Assembly: GCA_910587245.1 (NCBI GenBank)
Contig: CAJULX010000001.1
Span: 56,371-120,370, forward strand
Origin: Candidatus Gastranaerophilales bacterium
Lineage (GTDB): Bacteria; Cyanobacteriota; Vampirovibrionia; Gastranaerophilales; Gastranaerophilaceae
Length of the DNA: 64,000 nucleotides
Direction of reading: 5' to 3'
The notes beneath the pieces were generated by a model. It was not told the DNA's origin and did no database searches. It worked only from the letters and a program-made list of their open reading frames with translations. The translations under genes were made by a program, and so were the position numbers. Shown here in pieces: positions 8,690 through 16,872 of the stretch (positions within the stretch are counted from its first letter, which is position 1; each line of letters opens with the position of its first letter).

Positions 8690-9838
8690 ATGAAATACAG
8701 AAAACTCGGTAATACAGGGCTTACGGTCAGCGAAATCGGCATGGGGTGCGAAGGATTTGTTGATAAGACTGATGATGAAGTGCTGGAATTTGTTAACCTT
8801 ATGGAAAAAGAGGGTGTTAACTGTATTGATTTATATACATCAAACCCAAAAGTAAGAACTGCGCTTGGCAAAGCAATCAAAGGCAGAAGAGAAAAATTTA
8901 TTCTCCAGTCTCATATATGCAGCATCTGGGAAAACGGCCAGTATCTTAGAACAAGGGATATTGAAAAAGTAAAAGCAGGGTTTGATACTATGCTTTTGGA
9001 ATTAGGTGTTGATTATATTGATATCGGAATGATTCATTATGTGGATTCTCTTGCTGATTTAGAGGGTATTTTAAACGGCCCCGTTATAGAATTTGTAAAA
9101 GAATTAAAGATTCAAGGAAAAATTAAATGTATCGGAATGAGCAGCCACAACCCCGTTGTTGCTAAAAAAGCAATAGAAACAGGATTAATCGAAGTTTTGA
9201 TGTTCAGCATAAATCCCTGTTATGATATGCAGCCTGCGGATGAAGATGTGGAACAGCTCTGGAATCCTGAAAAATATGAAAAGCCGCTTTTAAATATGGA
9301 TGAAGACAGAAAAGAATTGTACGAAGCGTGTGAAAAACTCGGGGTGGGGATTACCGTGATGAAAGCTTTTGGCGGAGGAGATTTATTAAATTCAAAATAT
9401 TCACCCGCAAAAGTATCTTTAACACCCGTTCAGTGTTTGCATTATGCGCTGACCCGTCCTGCGGTTGCTTCAATAATGTCAGGTGCAAGAAATATTGATG
9501 AATTAAAAGAAAGCATAAGATATGAAACGGCAGAGGATACAGAAAAAGATTACGCTTCGGCACTTGCAAAATTTCCCAAAATAAGCTGGGAGGGGCACTG
9601 CATGTATTGCGGACATTGCGCGCCATGTCCCAAAGGGATTGATGTAGCTTCCGTTACAAAATTTTTAAATCTTGCTAAAGCTCAGGGGGAAATTCCCGAA
9701 ACCGTGCGCGAACACTATAAAGTATTGCAGCACAAGGCTAAAGAATGTGTTCAATGCGGAGCATGCGAGACAAGATGTCCTTTTAAGGTTGAGATAAGAA
9801 AAAATATGAAAGAAGCGGCGGATGTCTTTGGAGAGTAA
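8690..9838 (+). CDS. Aldo/keto reductase with C-terminal 4Fe-4S ferredoxin domain
   Basis: A 382-residue oxidoreductase. Residues 1-270 form an aldo/keto reductase barrel (LGNTGLTVSEIGMGC opening, conserved HYVDSLADLEG and IGMSSHNP strands). The C-terminus carries ferredoxin-like clusters (CMYCGHCAPCPKG and CVQCGACETRCPF). Such fusions are thought to pass electrons between Fe-S clusters and a small carbonyl substrate; the substrate is unknown. It lacks a signal peptide, so it is cytosolic, unlike the exported paralogue at 15450-16685. Its 3' end overlaps larE by 17 nt, which suggests translational coupling with nickel-pincer cofactor synthesis, although a functional link is inference. Confidence 0.9.
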   Translation: MKYRKLGNTGLTVSEIGMGCEGFVDKTDDEVLEFVNLMEKEGVNCIDLYTSNPKVRTALGKAIKGRREKFILQSHICSIWENGQYLRTRDIEKVKAGFDTMLLELGVDYIDIGMIHYVDSLADLEGILNGPVIEFVKELKIQGKIKCIGMSSHNPVVAKKAIETGLIEVLMFSINPCYDMQPADEDVEQLWNPEKYEKPLLNMDEDRKELYEACEKLGVGITVMKAFGGGDLLNSKYSPAKVSLTPVQCLHYALTRPAVASIMSGARNIDELKESIRYETAEDTEKDYASALAKFPKISWEGHCMYCGHCAPCPKGIDVASVTKFLNLAKAQGEIPETVREHYKVLQHKAKECVQCGACETRCPFKVEIRKNMKEAADVFGE

Positions 9839-10625
9839 GCTTGAAAGATTAAACATCCGGCTGGAGTCTTTTAAAAGTGTTACTGTGGCTTATTCTTCGG
9901 GGGTGGATTCCACTTTTTTGCTAAAAGCTGCGCATTCGGTTCTTCAAGATAATGTTACCGCGATAACTGCCGTATCTTCATTTATACCTGAGAGAGAGGT
10001 TAATGAGGCGAAAGAATTCTGCAAAAAAGAAGGTATAAAACATATTATTGCTGAAATGGATTTTTCAAACACGGATTGGTTTAAGAAAAACCCTGCAGAC
10101 AGGTGCTATTTATGCAAAAGGGAGATTTTTGCAAAGTTTATTCAATTAGCGCAGAAGAATAACACAGGACAGGTTATTGAAGGTTCAAATATTGATGATA
10201 CAAAGGATTATCGCCCGGGCATGAAAGCAATCGGTGAGCTTGATGTTAAGAGCCCGTTAATTGAAGCGGGGCTTACAAAGGATGAAATTAGAATTTTATC
10301 AAAGAAAATGGGGCTTGAAACCCACGATAAGCCGTCTTTTGCGTGTTTAGCTTCAAGAATTCCATACGGGGATGAAATTACGGCAAAAAAGCTTAAAATG
10401 GTTGAAAAAGCTGAAGAATTTCTTTTGCAGGCAGGTTTTAAGCAATTCAGGGTACGCGTCCATGGTGATATTGCAAGGATTGAAATTTTACCTTTTGAAT
10501 TTGAAAAGCTTTTAGAAATTCGTAATGTTATCGTTACAAAATTTAAAGAATACGGATTTAAATATATTGCAATGGATATAGAGGGGTATAGAACAGGCAG
10601 CTTAAATGAAGGAATTATGCGCTAA
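9822..10625 (+). CDS. larE: LarE, ATP-dependent sacrificial sulfur transferase
   Basis: LarE adenylates the biscarboxylated pyridinium precursor made by LarB and donates sulfur to it on the way to the nickel-pincer nucleotide (NPN) cofactor of lactate-racemase-type enzymes. The 267 residues show the PP-loop ATP motif (SSGVDST near residue 25), the CYLCKREIF segment near 90, and the KPSFACLASRIPYG motif near 170, whose cysteine is the expected sulfur donor in sacrificial-type LarE. The start lies inside the end of the upstream reductase gene. larB and larC lie just downstream on the opposite strand, converging with only 36 bp between stops. No larA is present in the window. Confidence 0.92.
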   Translation: MSLESKLERLNIRLESFKSVTVAYSSGVDSTFLLKAAHSVLQDNVTAITAVSSFIPEREVNEAKEFCKKEGIKHIIAEMDFSNTDWFKKNPADRCYLCKREIFAKFIQLAQKNNTGQVIEGSNIDDTKDYRPGMKAIGELDVKSPLIEAGLTKDEIRILSKKMGLETHDKPSFACLASRIPYGDEITAKKLKMVEKAEEFLLQAGFKQFRVRVHGDIARIEILPFEFEKLLEIRNVIVTKFKEYGFKYIAMDIEGYRTGSLNEGIMR

Positions 10626-10661
10626 TTCGCCATTTTATCGGAAATTATGCCGAAAAATTTT

Positions 10662-11426
10662 CTATTTAATTGCAAAAACTCTTAAAAAAGGGTGTTCATA
10701 AGGTCTTTTTCCTGCGCCGAGCCCTGTTCTTTCAATAATAATCTCATCGGGCAGTTTTTCTCCCGTATATAAGGCGGCAGCAATGGCGGCGCCTGTCGGG
10801 GTTATCATTTCACCCTCATTTTCAGAAATTTTTAAGGGTATTTTATAGCTTGAAAGTATTTCAACAACGGCAGGAACAGGGACGGGGATTTTACCGTGCC
10901 GGCAGGTTACAAAGCCTTGCCCGTCCGTTAGCGTTGAAAAATAAACTTTTTCAGGGTTTAAATTGTCAAGCAAAACGGCAAAGCTTAAAATGTCCGCTAT
11001 GGAATCAATTGCGCCTACTTCGTGAAAATGTATTTCATCAATCGATTTTCCATGCACTTTGCTTTCAGCTTCCGCCACTATTTTAAAGATTTTTTTGGCA
11101 AGATTTTTGGCATTTTCCGTTGTATCCGCTTTATCTATTATTTTATTAATATCGTCAAGATTTCTGTGTTCATGGTGATGGTGTTCGTGATGATGTCCGC
11201 AGGTGTGCTCATGATGATGGTGTTTTCGGTTTTTTAATATGACATCAAAATCTGATGCCATAATGCCGTTTATGGATTTTTTTGAAATTTTGTATTCAAA
11301 TTCATTGTTCAGATTTATTGAAGAAAGCGCCCTGTCGAGTTTTTCTTTGTCCGCGCCTAAATCTAAAAGGGCTGCAACCGACATATCTCCTGAAATTCCT
11401 GATTTGCATTCAAAATATAAATTCAT
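10662..11426 (-). CDS. larC: LarC N-terminal-type nickel-pincer cofactor protein, lacking the C-terminal domain
   Basis: LarC inserts nickel into the dithiocarboxylate intermediate. This 254-residue protein has the typical start (FECKSGISGDMSVAALLDLG), a His-rich nickel-binding loop (residues about 70-95, many HH/HE repeats), EIHFHEVGAIDSIADI and a GLGAGKRPYEHPFLRVF ending. In known LarC the LarC1 part is joined to a C-terminal LarC2 part of about 130 residues, sometimes by a programmed frameshift. Here the stop is followed by only 36 bp before larE, too little for a LarC2 in any frame. The gene follows larB with a 1-nt overlap. Whether the short form is active is open. Confidence 0.88.
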   Translation of the reverse strand: MNLYFECKSGISGDMSVAALLDLGADKEKLDRALSSINLNNEFEYKISKKSINGIMASDFDVILKNRKHHHHEHTCGHHHEHHHHEHRNLDDINKIIDKADTTENAKNLAKKIFKIVAEAESKVHGKSIDEIHFHEVGAIDSIADILSFAVLLDNLNPEKVYFSTLTDGQGFVTCRHGKIPVPVPAVVEILSSYKIPLKISENEGEMITPTGAAIAAALYTGEKLPDEIIIERTGLGAGKRPYEHPFLRVFAIK

Positions 11427-12112
11427 TAATGATTCCTTCCTTTTGCAATTAATTTATTGATTTGAGAGGCGCTGTATCCTGCATTAAAGCCGTTATCAAT
11501 ATTTACGACGGTCATACCTTCCGCACAGGAATTGAGCATTGTTAAAAGTGCGGAAAGTCCTTTAAATGAAGAGCCGTAGCCGATTGATGTCGGTACCGCT
11601 ATAACCGGAATATCAACAAGCCCTGTTAAAATTCCTGCAAGTGCTCCTTCCATGCCTGCAACGGCTATTATTACATTTGCTTTTCTTATGTCATCAATTT
11701 TATCAAAGAGTCTATGGATGCCTGCTACGCCCACATCATAATATTTTTTAACATTGCTTCCGAAAAATTCTGCTGTTTCCGCCGCCTCTTCCGCTACGGG
11801 AATATCGCCTGTTCCCCCTGTGCATATTGCAATTTCTCCCGTTTTTTCGGCAGGGTTATTTATAAGGGTTATTACGCGCGCTTTTTCATTATATTTTATT
11901 TCGGGTATAGCATTTTTAAGAGCCTGAGCCTGCTTATCCGAAGCCCTTGTTCCGATAGCATTTTGTTCGTGTTCTTTGAAGGTTTGAAAGATTTTTATAA
12001 GCTGTTCATCCGTTTTGCATTCGCAAAAAACGGCTTCCGCCGCGCCGCGCCTTTTTTGTCTTTCTATATCAAGTTTTGCAAAGTCTATATCCGCGTATTT
12101 TTTATTTTCCAT
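11426..12112 (-). CDS. larB: LarB, nicotinate adenine dinucleotide carboxylase/hydrolase
   Basis: LarB carboxylates the pyridinium ring of nicotinic acid adenine dinucleotide and hydrolyses it, the first step of NPN cofactor synthesis. The 228 residues show a PurE-like fold: CTGGTGDIPVAEEAAETAEFFG near residue 110, VAGMEGALAGILTGL near 165 and VPTSIGYGSSFKGLSALLTML with NIDNGFNAGYSA at the end. It is followed immediately by larC (1-nt overlap), and its start lies inside the end of the upstream unknown membrane-protein gene (28-nt overlap), so it is probably the sixth gene of the long leftward operon that begins with the Tat-exported reductase. Confidence 0.93.
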   Translation of the reverse strand: MENKKYADIDFAKLDIERQKRRGAAEAVFCECKTDEQLIKIFQTFKEHEQNAIGTRASDKQAQALKNAIPEIKYNEKARVITLINNPAEKTGEIAICTGGTGDIPVAEEAAETAEFFGSNVKKYYDVGVAGIHRLFDKIDDIRKANVIIAVAGMEGALAGILTGLVDIPVIAVPTSIGYGSSFKGLSALLTMLNSCAEGMTVVNIDNGFNAGYSASQINKLIAKGRNH

Positions 12113-13203
12113 TGCTGTATCCTGTCTTTTAATATAATATTGTCTGCCGCATTTTGTGCTGCTGCGGTTTGTTTATTTTCTTTATTAAAGTTTCTTTTAG
12201 TTTCAATTCTGTTTAAAAGAGCCACGGCGCCTGCGATTGCCATTGTATTTATAAAGAAAGTAAGCCCGTATGCCGAATTTTTAGTTTTTAAATACTGTTT
12301 TTGTTCGGCTAGAGGCATATTTAAAATTTCTTTGTAAGATTTTATACTGCCGTTTTCCATAACATTTGTGCCGAATTTTTTATCAAATGCTTTATGGATG
12401 GGTTTTTCAATAAGTTTTTCGCCAAAAAACAGCAAAGGCACCGTGATTAAAAATCTTCTCGCGTTTTCTGCTTTTTCATATTTATCGCGGCTTGCGTAAA
12501 AATAGCTTGCAATGCTTACGGGATAAATTAAAGCGCCGTAGTGCATTAATTCCAAATCTCCCGTTTTTGTAAAATCAAGGTGTTTTAAAGTTTTATCCAA
12601 AAAAGGTTCCGCTTTTTTATAAATTTTATCATTTTTCATTAAACCTGCAGATGCGGCGGTAAGCGCAAGGGCGCCAAGGGATACAAGCCCGAGAGTTTTT
12701 ATAAGATTTTTGGCTTTTGTTTTTGCTTCCTGTTTTTTATTTTCTTCTTTCTTATCTTTAAGCCCTACAACGCTTGTAAAATCTTTCTTTCCGCTGTTAA
12801 ACAGAGTTATAAAGTTTCTTAAAGGCGCAATTGCAAACACAAGAGGTAAAATGAGGCTGAAGGTTGAAGCTATTTGAGAAAATTTACCGATTTTAATTGA
12901 TTTTAATAAATTCGGGTCTTTAATATTTTTTAAATCTTTAAACGGGGTGGTGAGGTTTTCTTTTGATATACCGTTTGTTTTGGAAAATATATCCGCGCCG
13001 AGTTTTGCTGCCGCGGGGGCGGAAAAATAAAATACGGCAGATTCCGAGAGTTCTGCAAAACTTATTTCTTTTGATTCGTCTTTGCTTCTTGAAAAAGCCA
13101 GTTTTGATATAAGGCAGCCTCCCGTATCTCTTGCAAACATACCGATTGAAGAGCTTGTTTCCAAAGTTTTTAAAATGTTTGTTACAAGTGATGTTTCGCT
13201 CAT
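12085..13203 (-). CDS. Uncharacterised membrane-associated protein, lineage-type
   Basis: 372 residues with at least three hydrophobic segments (around residues 115-135, 170-190 and 315-335) separated by lysine-rich stretches. A Met-Ser-Glu start lies 3 bp after the tatC stop. I do not recognise a family; its architecture (short Ala/Ser-rich N-terminus, internal hydrophobic helices, Asn/Lys-rich C-terminus) resembles the unknown protein at 52067-52756 in this window, so the two may belong to one lineage-specific group. The 28-nt overlap with larB indicates it is a real, translated member of the tat-lar operon. Confidence 0.6.
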   Translation of the reverse strand: MSETSLVTNILKTLETSSSIGMFARDTGGCLISKLAFSRSKDESKEISFAELSESAVFYFSAPAAAKLGADIFSKTNGISKENLTTPFKDLKNIKDPNLLKSIKIGKFSQIASTFSLILPLVFAIAPLRNFITLFNSGKKDFTSVVGLKDKKEENKKQEAKTKAKNLIKTLGLVSLGALALTAASAGLMKNDKIYKKAEPFLDKTLKHLDFTKTGDLELMHYGALIYPVSIASYFYASRDKYEKAENARRFLITVPLLFFGEKLIEKPIHKAFDKKFGTNVMENGSIKSYKEILNMPLAEQKQYLKTKNSAYGLTFFINTMAIAGAVALLNRIETKRNFNKENKQTAAAQNAADNIILKDRIQQWKIKNTRI

Positions 13204-13206
13204 AAA

Positions 13207-13920
13207 TTACCTTTTAGAAAACAAGAGTCCAAGTTCAAATAGAAGATAAGTCGGGATAAAAAGCATAACCTGAGATACAATATCGGGCGGGGTTAAAATA
13301 GCGGCACAAATAAGCAAGATTGCAACAACATATCTTCTTTTATCAGCTACTGTTTTATAATCAACAATTCCTGATTTAATTAAAGAATGCACTACAAGCG
13401 GGGTTTGAAACATAAGCCCGAATACAACGGAAAGCCACAGGGAAAGATTTATAACGTTTGAAATGCCGAATACAGCCTGTATATTACCATTTGAAAAACT
13501 CATACCAAAATTTATAATCAAAGGAAGGATTGTAAAAATGCAGAAAATGACTCCTAAAATAAAGAGTGTGCTTGAATAAAGAACAATTGATTTTATAAAT
13601 TTTCTTTCATTGTCGTAAAGCGCAGGCAGTATAAAATCCCAGAGATTTTTTGCAATGTAGGGGAAGCATACAAGAATATCGATTACAAGAGCAAGTTTTA
13701 TCTGCAAAATAAAAACTTCGACAGGTGAGAAGAAATTTAATGTTATGTTGTTGTTTCCGATTAATATTTTTATTAAAAAATCAAGCGCTTTCGGGGAGAT
13801 AAAAAATGCAAACGGCAAAATTATCCCTATAGATATAAAACATTTTAAAAGAGTTTCCCTAAGGGCTTCAAGATGAGAAATTAAAGTTTCATTATCATTT
13901 TCTTGAGTGTTATCGGACAT
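13207..13920 (-). CDS. tatC: TatC, twin-arginine translocase subunit
   Basis: The multi-spanning receptor of the Tat pathway, which exports folded proteins across the inner membrane. 237 residues with about six membrane segments, the N-terminal ETLISHLEALRETLLKC motif that is the TatC hallmark, and the FFSPVEVFILQIKLALVID loop-helix. The gene is followed 3 bp later by the unknown membrane protein and lies 15 bp behind tatA. With the Tat-signal reductase two genes upstream, this looks like a transporter kept next to its own substrate. Confidence 0.96.
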   Translation of the reverse strand: MSDNTQENDNETLISHLEALRETLLKCFISIGIILPFAFFISPKALDFLIKILIGNNNITLNFFSPVEVFILQIKLALVIDILVCFPYIAKNLWDFILPALYDNERKFIKSIVLYSSTLFILGVIFCIFTILPLIINFGMSFSNGNIQAVFGISNVINLSLWLSVVFGLMFQTPLVVHSLIKSGIVDYKTVADKRRYVVAILLICAAILTPPDIVSQVMLFIPTYLLFELGLLFSKR

Positions 13921-13935
13921 TTTTGCCCGCTTAGT

Positions 13936-14169
13936 TTATACCTGCGGATTTTCCACATCATCTTTTATTTTGTATTCAACAGGTTTTTCCGTATCTTCCG
14001 TTAAAGAATCTTTAATATCTTCCGCTTCTTTTTTAATTAAATTTTTTGCTTTCTTATATTCCGCTGTTGCGCGTCCGAATGCTCTTGCAAGTTCAGGGAT
14101 TCTTTTTCCGCCGAATAAAAGCAGAATGACGATTAATATTAAAGTAATTTCCGTTATACCGAGTGACAT
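13936..14169 (-). CDS. tatA: TatA/TatE-type translocase subunit
   Basis: A 77-residue pore-forming Tat component: an N-terminal membrane helix ([14 protein letters not shown]) followed by the conserved amphipathic helix ([21 protein letters not shown]) and an acidic tail. It starts at the base after the stop of the polyferredoxin gene, so is tightly coupled to it, and tatC follows 15 bp later. No tatB is visible in the window, so a minimal TatA-TatC system is likely. Confidence 0.94.
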   Translation of the reverse strand: MSLGITEITLILIVILLLFGGKRIPELARAFGRATAEYKKAKNLIKKEAEDIKDSLTEDTEKPVEYKIKDDVENPQV

Positions 14170-15444
14170 TTATATCCTCCTTTGTTCATTTATTGAATAT
14201 ATTTCTATTGCATTAAATCTGCAGGATTGTTTGCATTTTCCGCAGCCTATACATTTTGAGCCGTCTATTACGGTTTTTCCTTCAAGCTTTGATATGGCGC
14301 CTTTCGGGCAATCTGAAATGCATATTCCGCATTGCGTGCAGTTTTCTTCATTTATTGAGGCCATTGCTATTCTTGTATTTTGTTTTTCATCCAATGATAT
14401 TTTTGCTATGGCGCCTGAAGGACAGGCTTTTGAACATTCTATACAATCAAATTTACAGTGTCCTTCTCCTTTATTATAATCGATATGTACGGCAGGGAAA
14501 GTATTATTTGCTCTAACAAGAATTTTATTCGGGCAGTTTTGAATGCAGAGGTTGCAGTTTAAACAGGTATTTGCCATTCTGTTAATATCTTTTGCGCCCG
14601 GAGGAAGGATGATATCTTTTATTTTTCTTATGAAATTTTTTGATATTTCCATGCCGCCTTTAACAGCTCCGCCCAAGATAATTAAAGCGGACGCAGCCCA
14701 TATAAAATCACGCCTTTTCGGGTTGAATTTTACAGGTGCCGCACCGTAGCTCAAGGCATCTTTTTTGCATTCTTTTAAACATCTGAAACATTTTATGCAG
14801 GTTTCGTTATCTACAGTTTTTTCTTTAAAATCAATACATCCTGAAGGACAGGATTTTGCACATAAACCGCAGGAAACGCAGGAATCTTTTTTAATGTAAA
14901 TTTTATTTAATGAAAATTTACTTATCAGCCCTAAAACAGCGCCCACAGGGCAGATATTCGTACAAAAAAATCTGTTTTTAAAAAATACAAGGGCTAAAAT
15001 CGCAAGCGCCATTATTATTCCAAAAATTGAAAGGCTTATAAAGGAGCCAAAGATTGTATACGGGTCGATATATCTTATTAAAAGAGCGGTTCCTCCGATA
15101 AGCGTGCCGAATGTAACGGCTGAAACGATATATTTAAAACCGTAGTTTTTTTGTGCGGTATTTTTCCGTTTGGAAATTTTAGAGAAAACAAGGTCTGCAA
15201 ATTCCTGTAAAATCCCAAAAGGACATATGGTGGAACAGTAAATCCTTCCGAATATGAATGCAGCAGCAACCACAGATAAAAATAATACAAGTGCTGTTAC
15301 CGAAAAACCAATTAATGTTCTTTGAAAAACGGGTGTGAATTCCAAATTTAAAAATTTAAACGGATATATTCCCATAACGGCAAGAACTGCTGCAAACAGG
15401 ATAATTCCCGCAATTATTAATCTTATCGAATATAATTTTTTCAT
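14170..15444 (-). CDS. Membrane-bound NapH/NosR-like polyferredoxin
   Basis: A 424-residue inner-membrane iron-sulfur protein. About four membrane helices (residues 5-25, 40-65, 100-120, 135-155) carry the two paired CxxxCP motifs typical of NapH/NosR-type proteins (CSTICPFG and CTNICPVG). A chain of 4Fe-4S clusters follows (CVSCGLCAKSCPSG, CIKCFRCLKEC, CLNCNLCIQNCPN, CTQCGICISDCPKG, CIGCGKCKQSC). The family moves electrons from the quinone pool or cytoplasm to periplasmic partners. It sits between the Tat-exported Fe-S reductase and tatA with near-zero spacing, so it is the likely electron donor to that reductase (inference). Confidence 0.88.
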   Translation of the reverse strand: MKKLYSIRLIIAGIILFAAVLAVMGIYPFKFLNLEFTPVFQRTLIGFSVTALVLFLSVVAAAFIFGRIYCSTICPFGILQEFADLVFSKISKRKNTAQKNYGFKYIVSAVTFGTLIGGTALLIRYIDPYTIFGSFISLSIFGIIMALAILALVFFKNRFFCTNICPVGAVLGLISKFSLNKIYIKKDSCVSCGLCAKSCPSGCIDFKEKTVDNETCIKCFRCLKECKKDALSYGAAPVKFNPKRRDFIWAASALIILGGAVKGGMEISKNFIRKIKDIILPPGAKDINRMANTCLNCNLCIQNCPNKILVRANNTFPAVHIDYNKGEGHCKFDCIECSKACPSGAIAKISLDEKQNTRIAMASINEENCTQCGICISDCPKGAISKLEGKTVIDGSKCIGCGKCKQSCRFNAIEIYSINEQRRI

Positions 15445-15449
15445 ACTCT

Positions 15450-16685
15450 TTATCTTTTTAAATCTGCAACTTTTTTGTATTCTTCATCAGCTTTTGCAAG
15501 CAATTTCGGGATTTCAAGAGACTGCGGACAGTTTTTATTGCAAAGATTGCATTTAATGCATTTATCCGCTTTTTCGCTCTCCGCAAGAGATTCATAGTAA
15601 ATTTTAAATAACATCTTGTTGCCGGTTACTTTATATTGATTGTAAAGAGCAAATATTGCGGGAATATTTATGCCTTTCGGGCATACTTCAAGACAGTATT
15701 TACAGGCTGTGCAATTAATTTCGCCCTGTGATTGTATAATTTTTGCGATTTTATCTGCGGCAATTTCTTCGTTTTCATCCATAGGTTTAAAATCAATAAA
15801 TGTTTGGATATTTTCTTTTACCTGCTCAAGATTGCTCATACCGCTTAAAACGGTAACAACATTATCTCTGCTTGCAGCCCAGCGAAGTCCGAAAGCGGCA
15901 GGGGTGGTATCGGGGTAATATTTTTTTAATTCCGCAAGCGCTTTATCGCTTAAATTAACAAGCCCGCCCCCTCTTAGAGGCTCCATAACGGTAACGGGAA
16001 TTCCTTCTTTTTGAACTATATCATACTGTTCATGCGCTTTTACAACATCCCAGTCAAGATAATTTATTTGAAGCTGTGCAAAATCCCATTTATAATCTTT
16101 GACTACATCTTTTAAAATTTCCGGTGTGCCATGGAAAGAGAAGCCCAGATATTTAATCTTACCTTCTTTTTTAAGTTTTGTAAGTTCTTCAACCATTGCA
16201 ACATTTCTGTATGTATCTACCGTATCTTTATTTATATTGTGGCACATATAAAAATCAAAATAGTCCACCTGACATTTTTTCAGCTGTTCGTTAAATATTT
16301 CTCTAACATCTTCACGTTTTTTCATTTTGTATATAGGGCTTTTATCCGCAAGCATAAAATCTTTTCTGTTATATCTTTTTAAGGATTTACCCATTGCAAT
16401 TTCAGATTTTGAATCAACATACATATAGGCTGTATCAAAATAATTTGCACCGTGTTCCATGCAGTAATCCACCATTCTGTCCACTTCAGCCTGATCGATT
16501 TCATTATCTTTTGTCATAGGCAGGCGCATACACCCAAGTGCAAGAAGCGGGACTTCAATATCTTTATATTTTCTTTTTACAACCTGATTTTCCGATTTTA
16601 TAAGTTCTTTTTTGCCGCATCCTGAAAGAAGTGCCATACCGCCTGCCATTAGTGCCGAATTGATAATAAATTCTCTGCGTTTCAT
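15450..16685 (-). CDS. Tat-exported lipoprotein aldo/keto reductase with C-terminal ferredoxin domain
   Basis: 411 residues. The N-terminus has a twin-arginine motif (KRREFI) and a hydrophobic stretch ending in a lipobox (LLSGC near residue 22), so the mature protein is probably a lipid-anchored periplasmic enzyme. Residues 45-310 form an aldo/keto reductase barrel (LGCMRLPMTKDNE, FDTAYMYVDSKSE, YLGFSFHGTPE), and the C-terminus has two 4Fe-4S motifs (CTACKYCLEVCPKG and CIKCNLCNKNCPQ). Folded cofactor-bearing enzymes are classic Tat cargo, and tatA/tatC lie in the same operon. The polyferredoxin 5 bp downstream is the probable electron partner. Substrate unknown. Confidence 0.9.
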   Translation of the reverse strand: MKRREFIINSALMAGGMALLSGCGKKELIKSENQVVKRKYKDIEVPLLALGCMRLPMTKDNEIDQAEVDRMVDYCMEHGANYFDTAYMYVDSKSEIAMGKSLKRYNRKDFMLADKSPIYKMKKREDVREIFNEQLKKCQVDYFDFYMCHNINKDTVDTYRNVAMVEELTKLKKEGKIKYLGFSFHGTPEILKDVVKDYKWDFAQLQINYLDWDVVKAHEQYDIVQKEGIPVTVMEPLRGGGLVNLSDKALAELKKYYPDTTPAAFGLRWAASRDNVVTVLSGMSNLEQVKENIQTFIDFKPMDENEEIAADKIAKIIQSQGEINCTACKYCLEVCPKGINIPAIFALYNQYKVTGNKMLFKIYYESLAESEKADKCIKCNLCNKNCPQSLEIPKLLAKADEEYKKVADLKR

Positions 16686-16872
16686 ATTTTTCCCTTTATT
16701 ATTTATAAACTTTTAAATATCTTATTTGCTAATTATATTCTATAACTTGGAGTAAACTCTCAGTCAAGACAGCGTAAGAATAATTTTACAGTTTGTTTGC
16801 TTCATGCGTCAAAAAAATGTATTATTTATATATAAAATAATTCTTTTTTGAAGTTAAATAAGGAGCTTTGAT
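16686..16872. promoter_or_regulatory. Divergent intergenic region between the Tat operon and the EAL gene
   Basis: 187 bp separate two divergently oriented starts, so promoters for both must lie here. The stretch is very AT-rich; I cannot pick out confident -35/-10 pairs. AAGGAG at 16859-16864 is the ribosome site for the rightward gene. Confidence 0.4.

Noticed and set aside
10626..10661. Possible programmed frameshift joining LarC1 to LarC2
   Set aside because: Only 36 bp separate the larC stop from larE; no frame there can encode a LarC2 domain.
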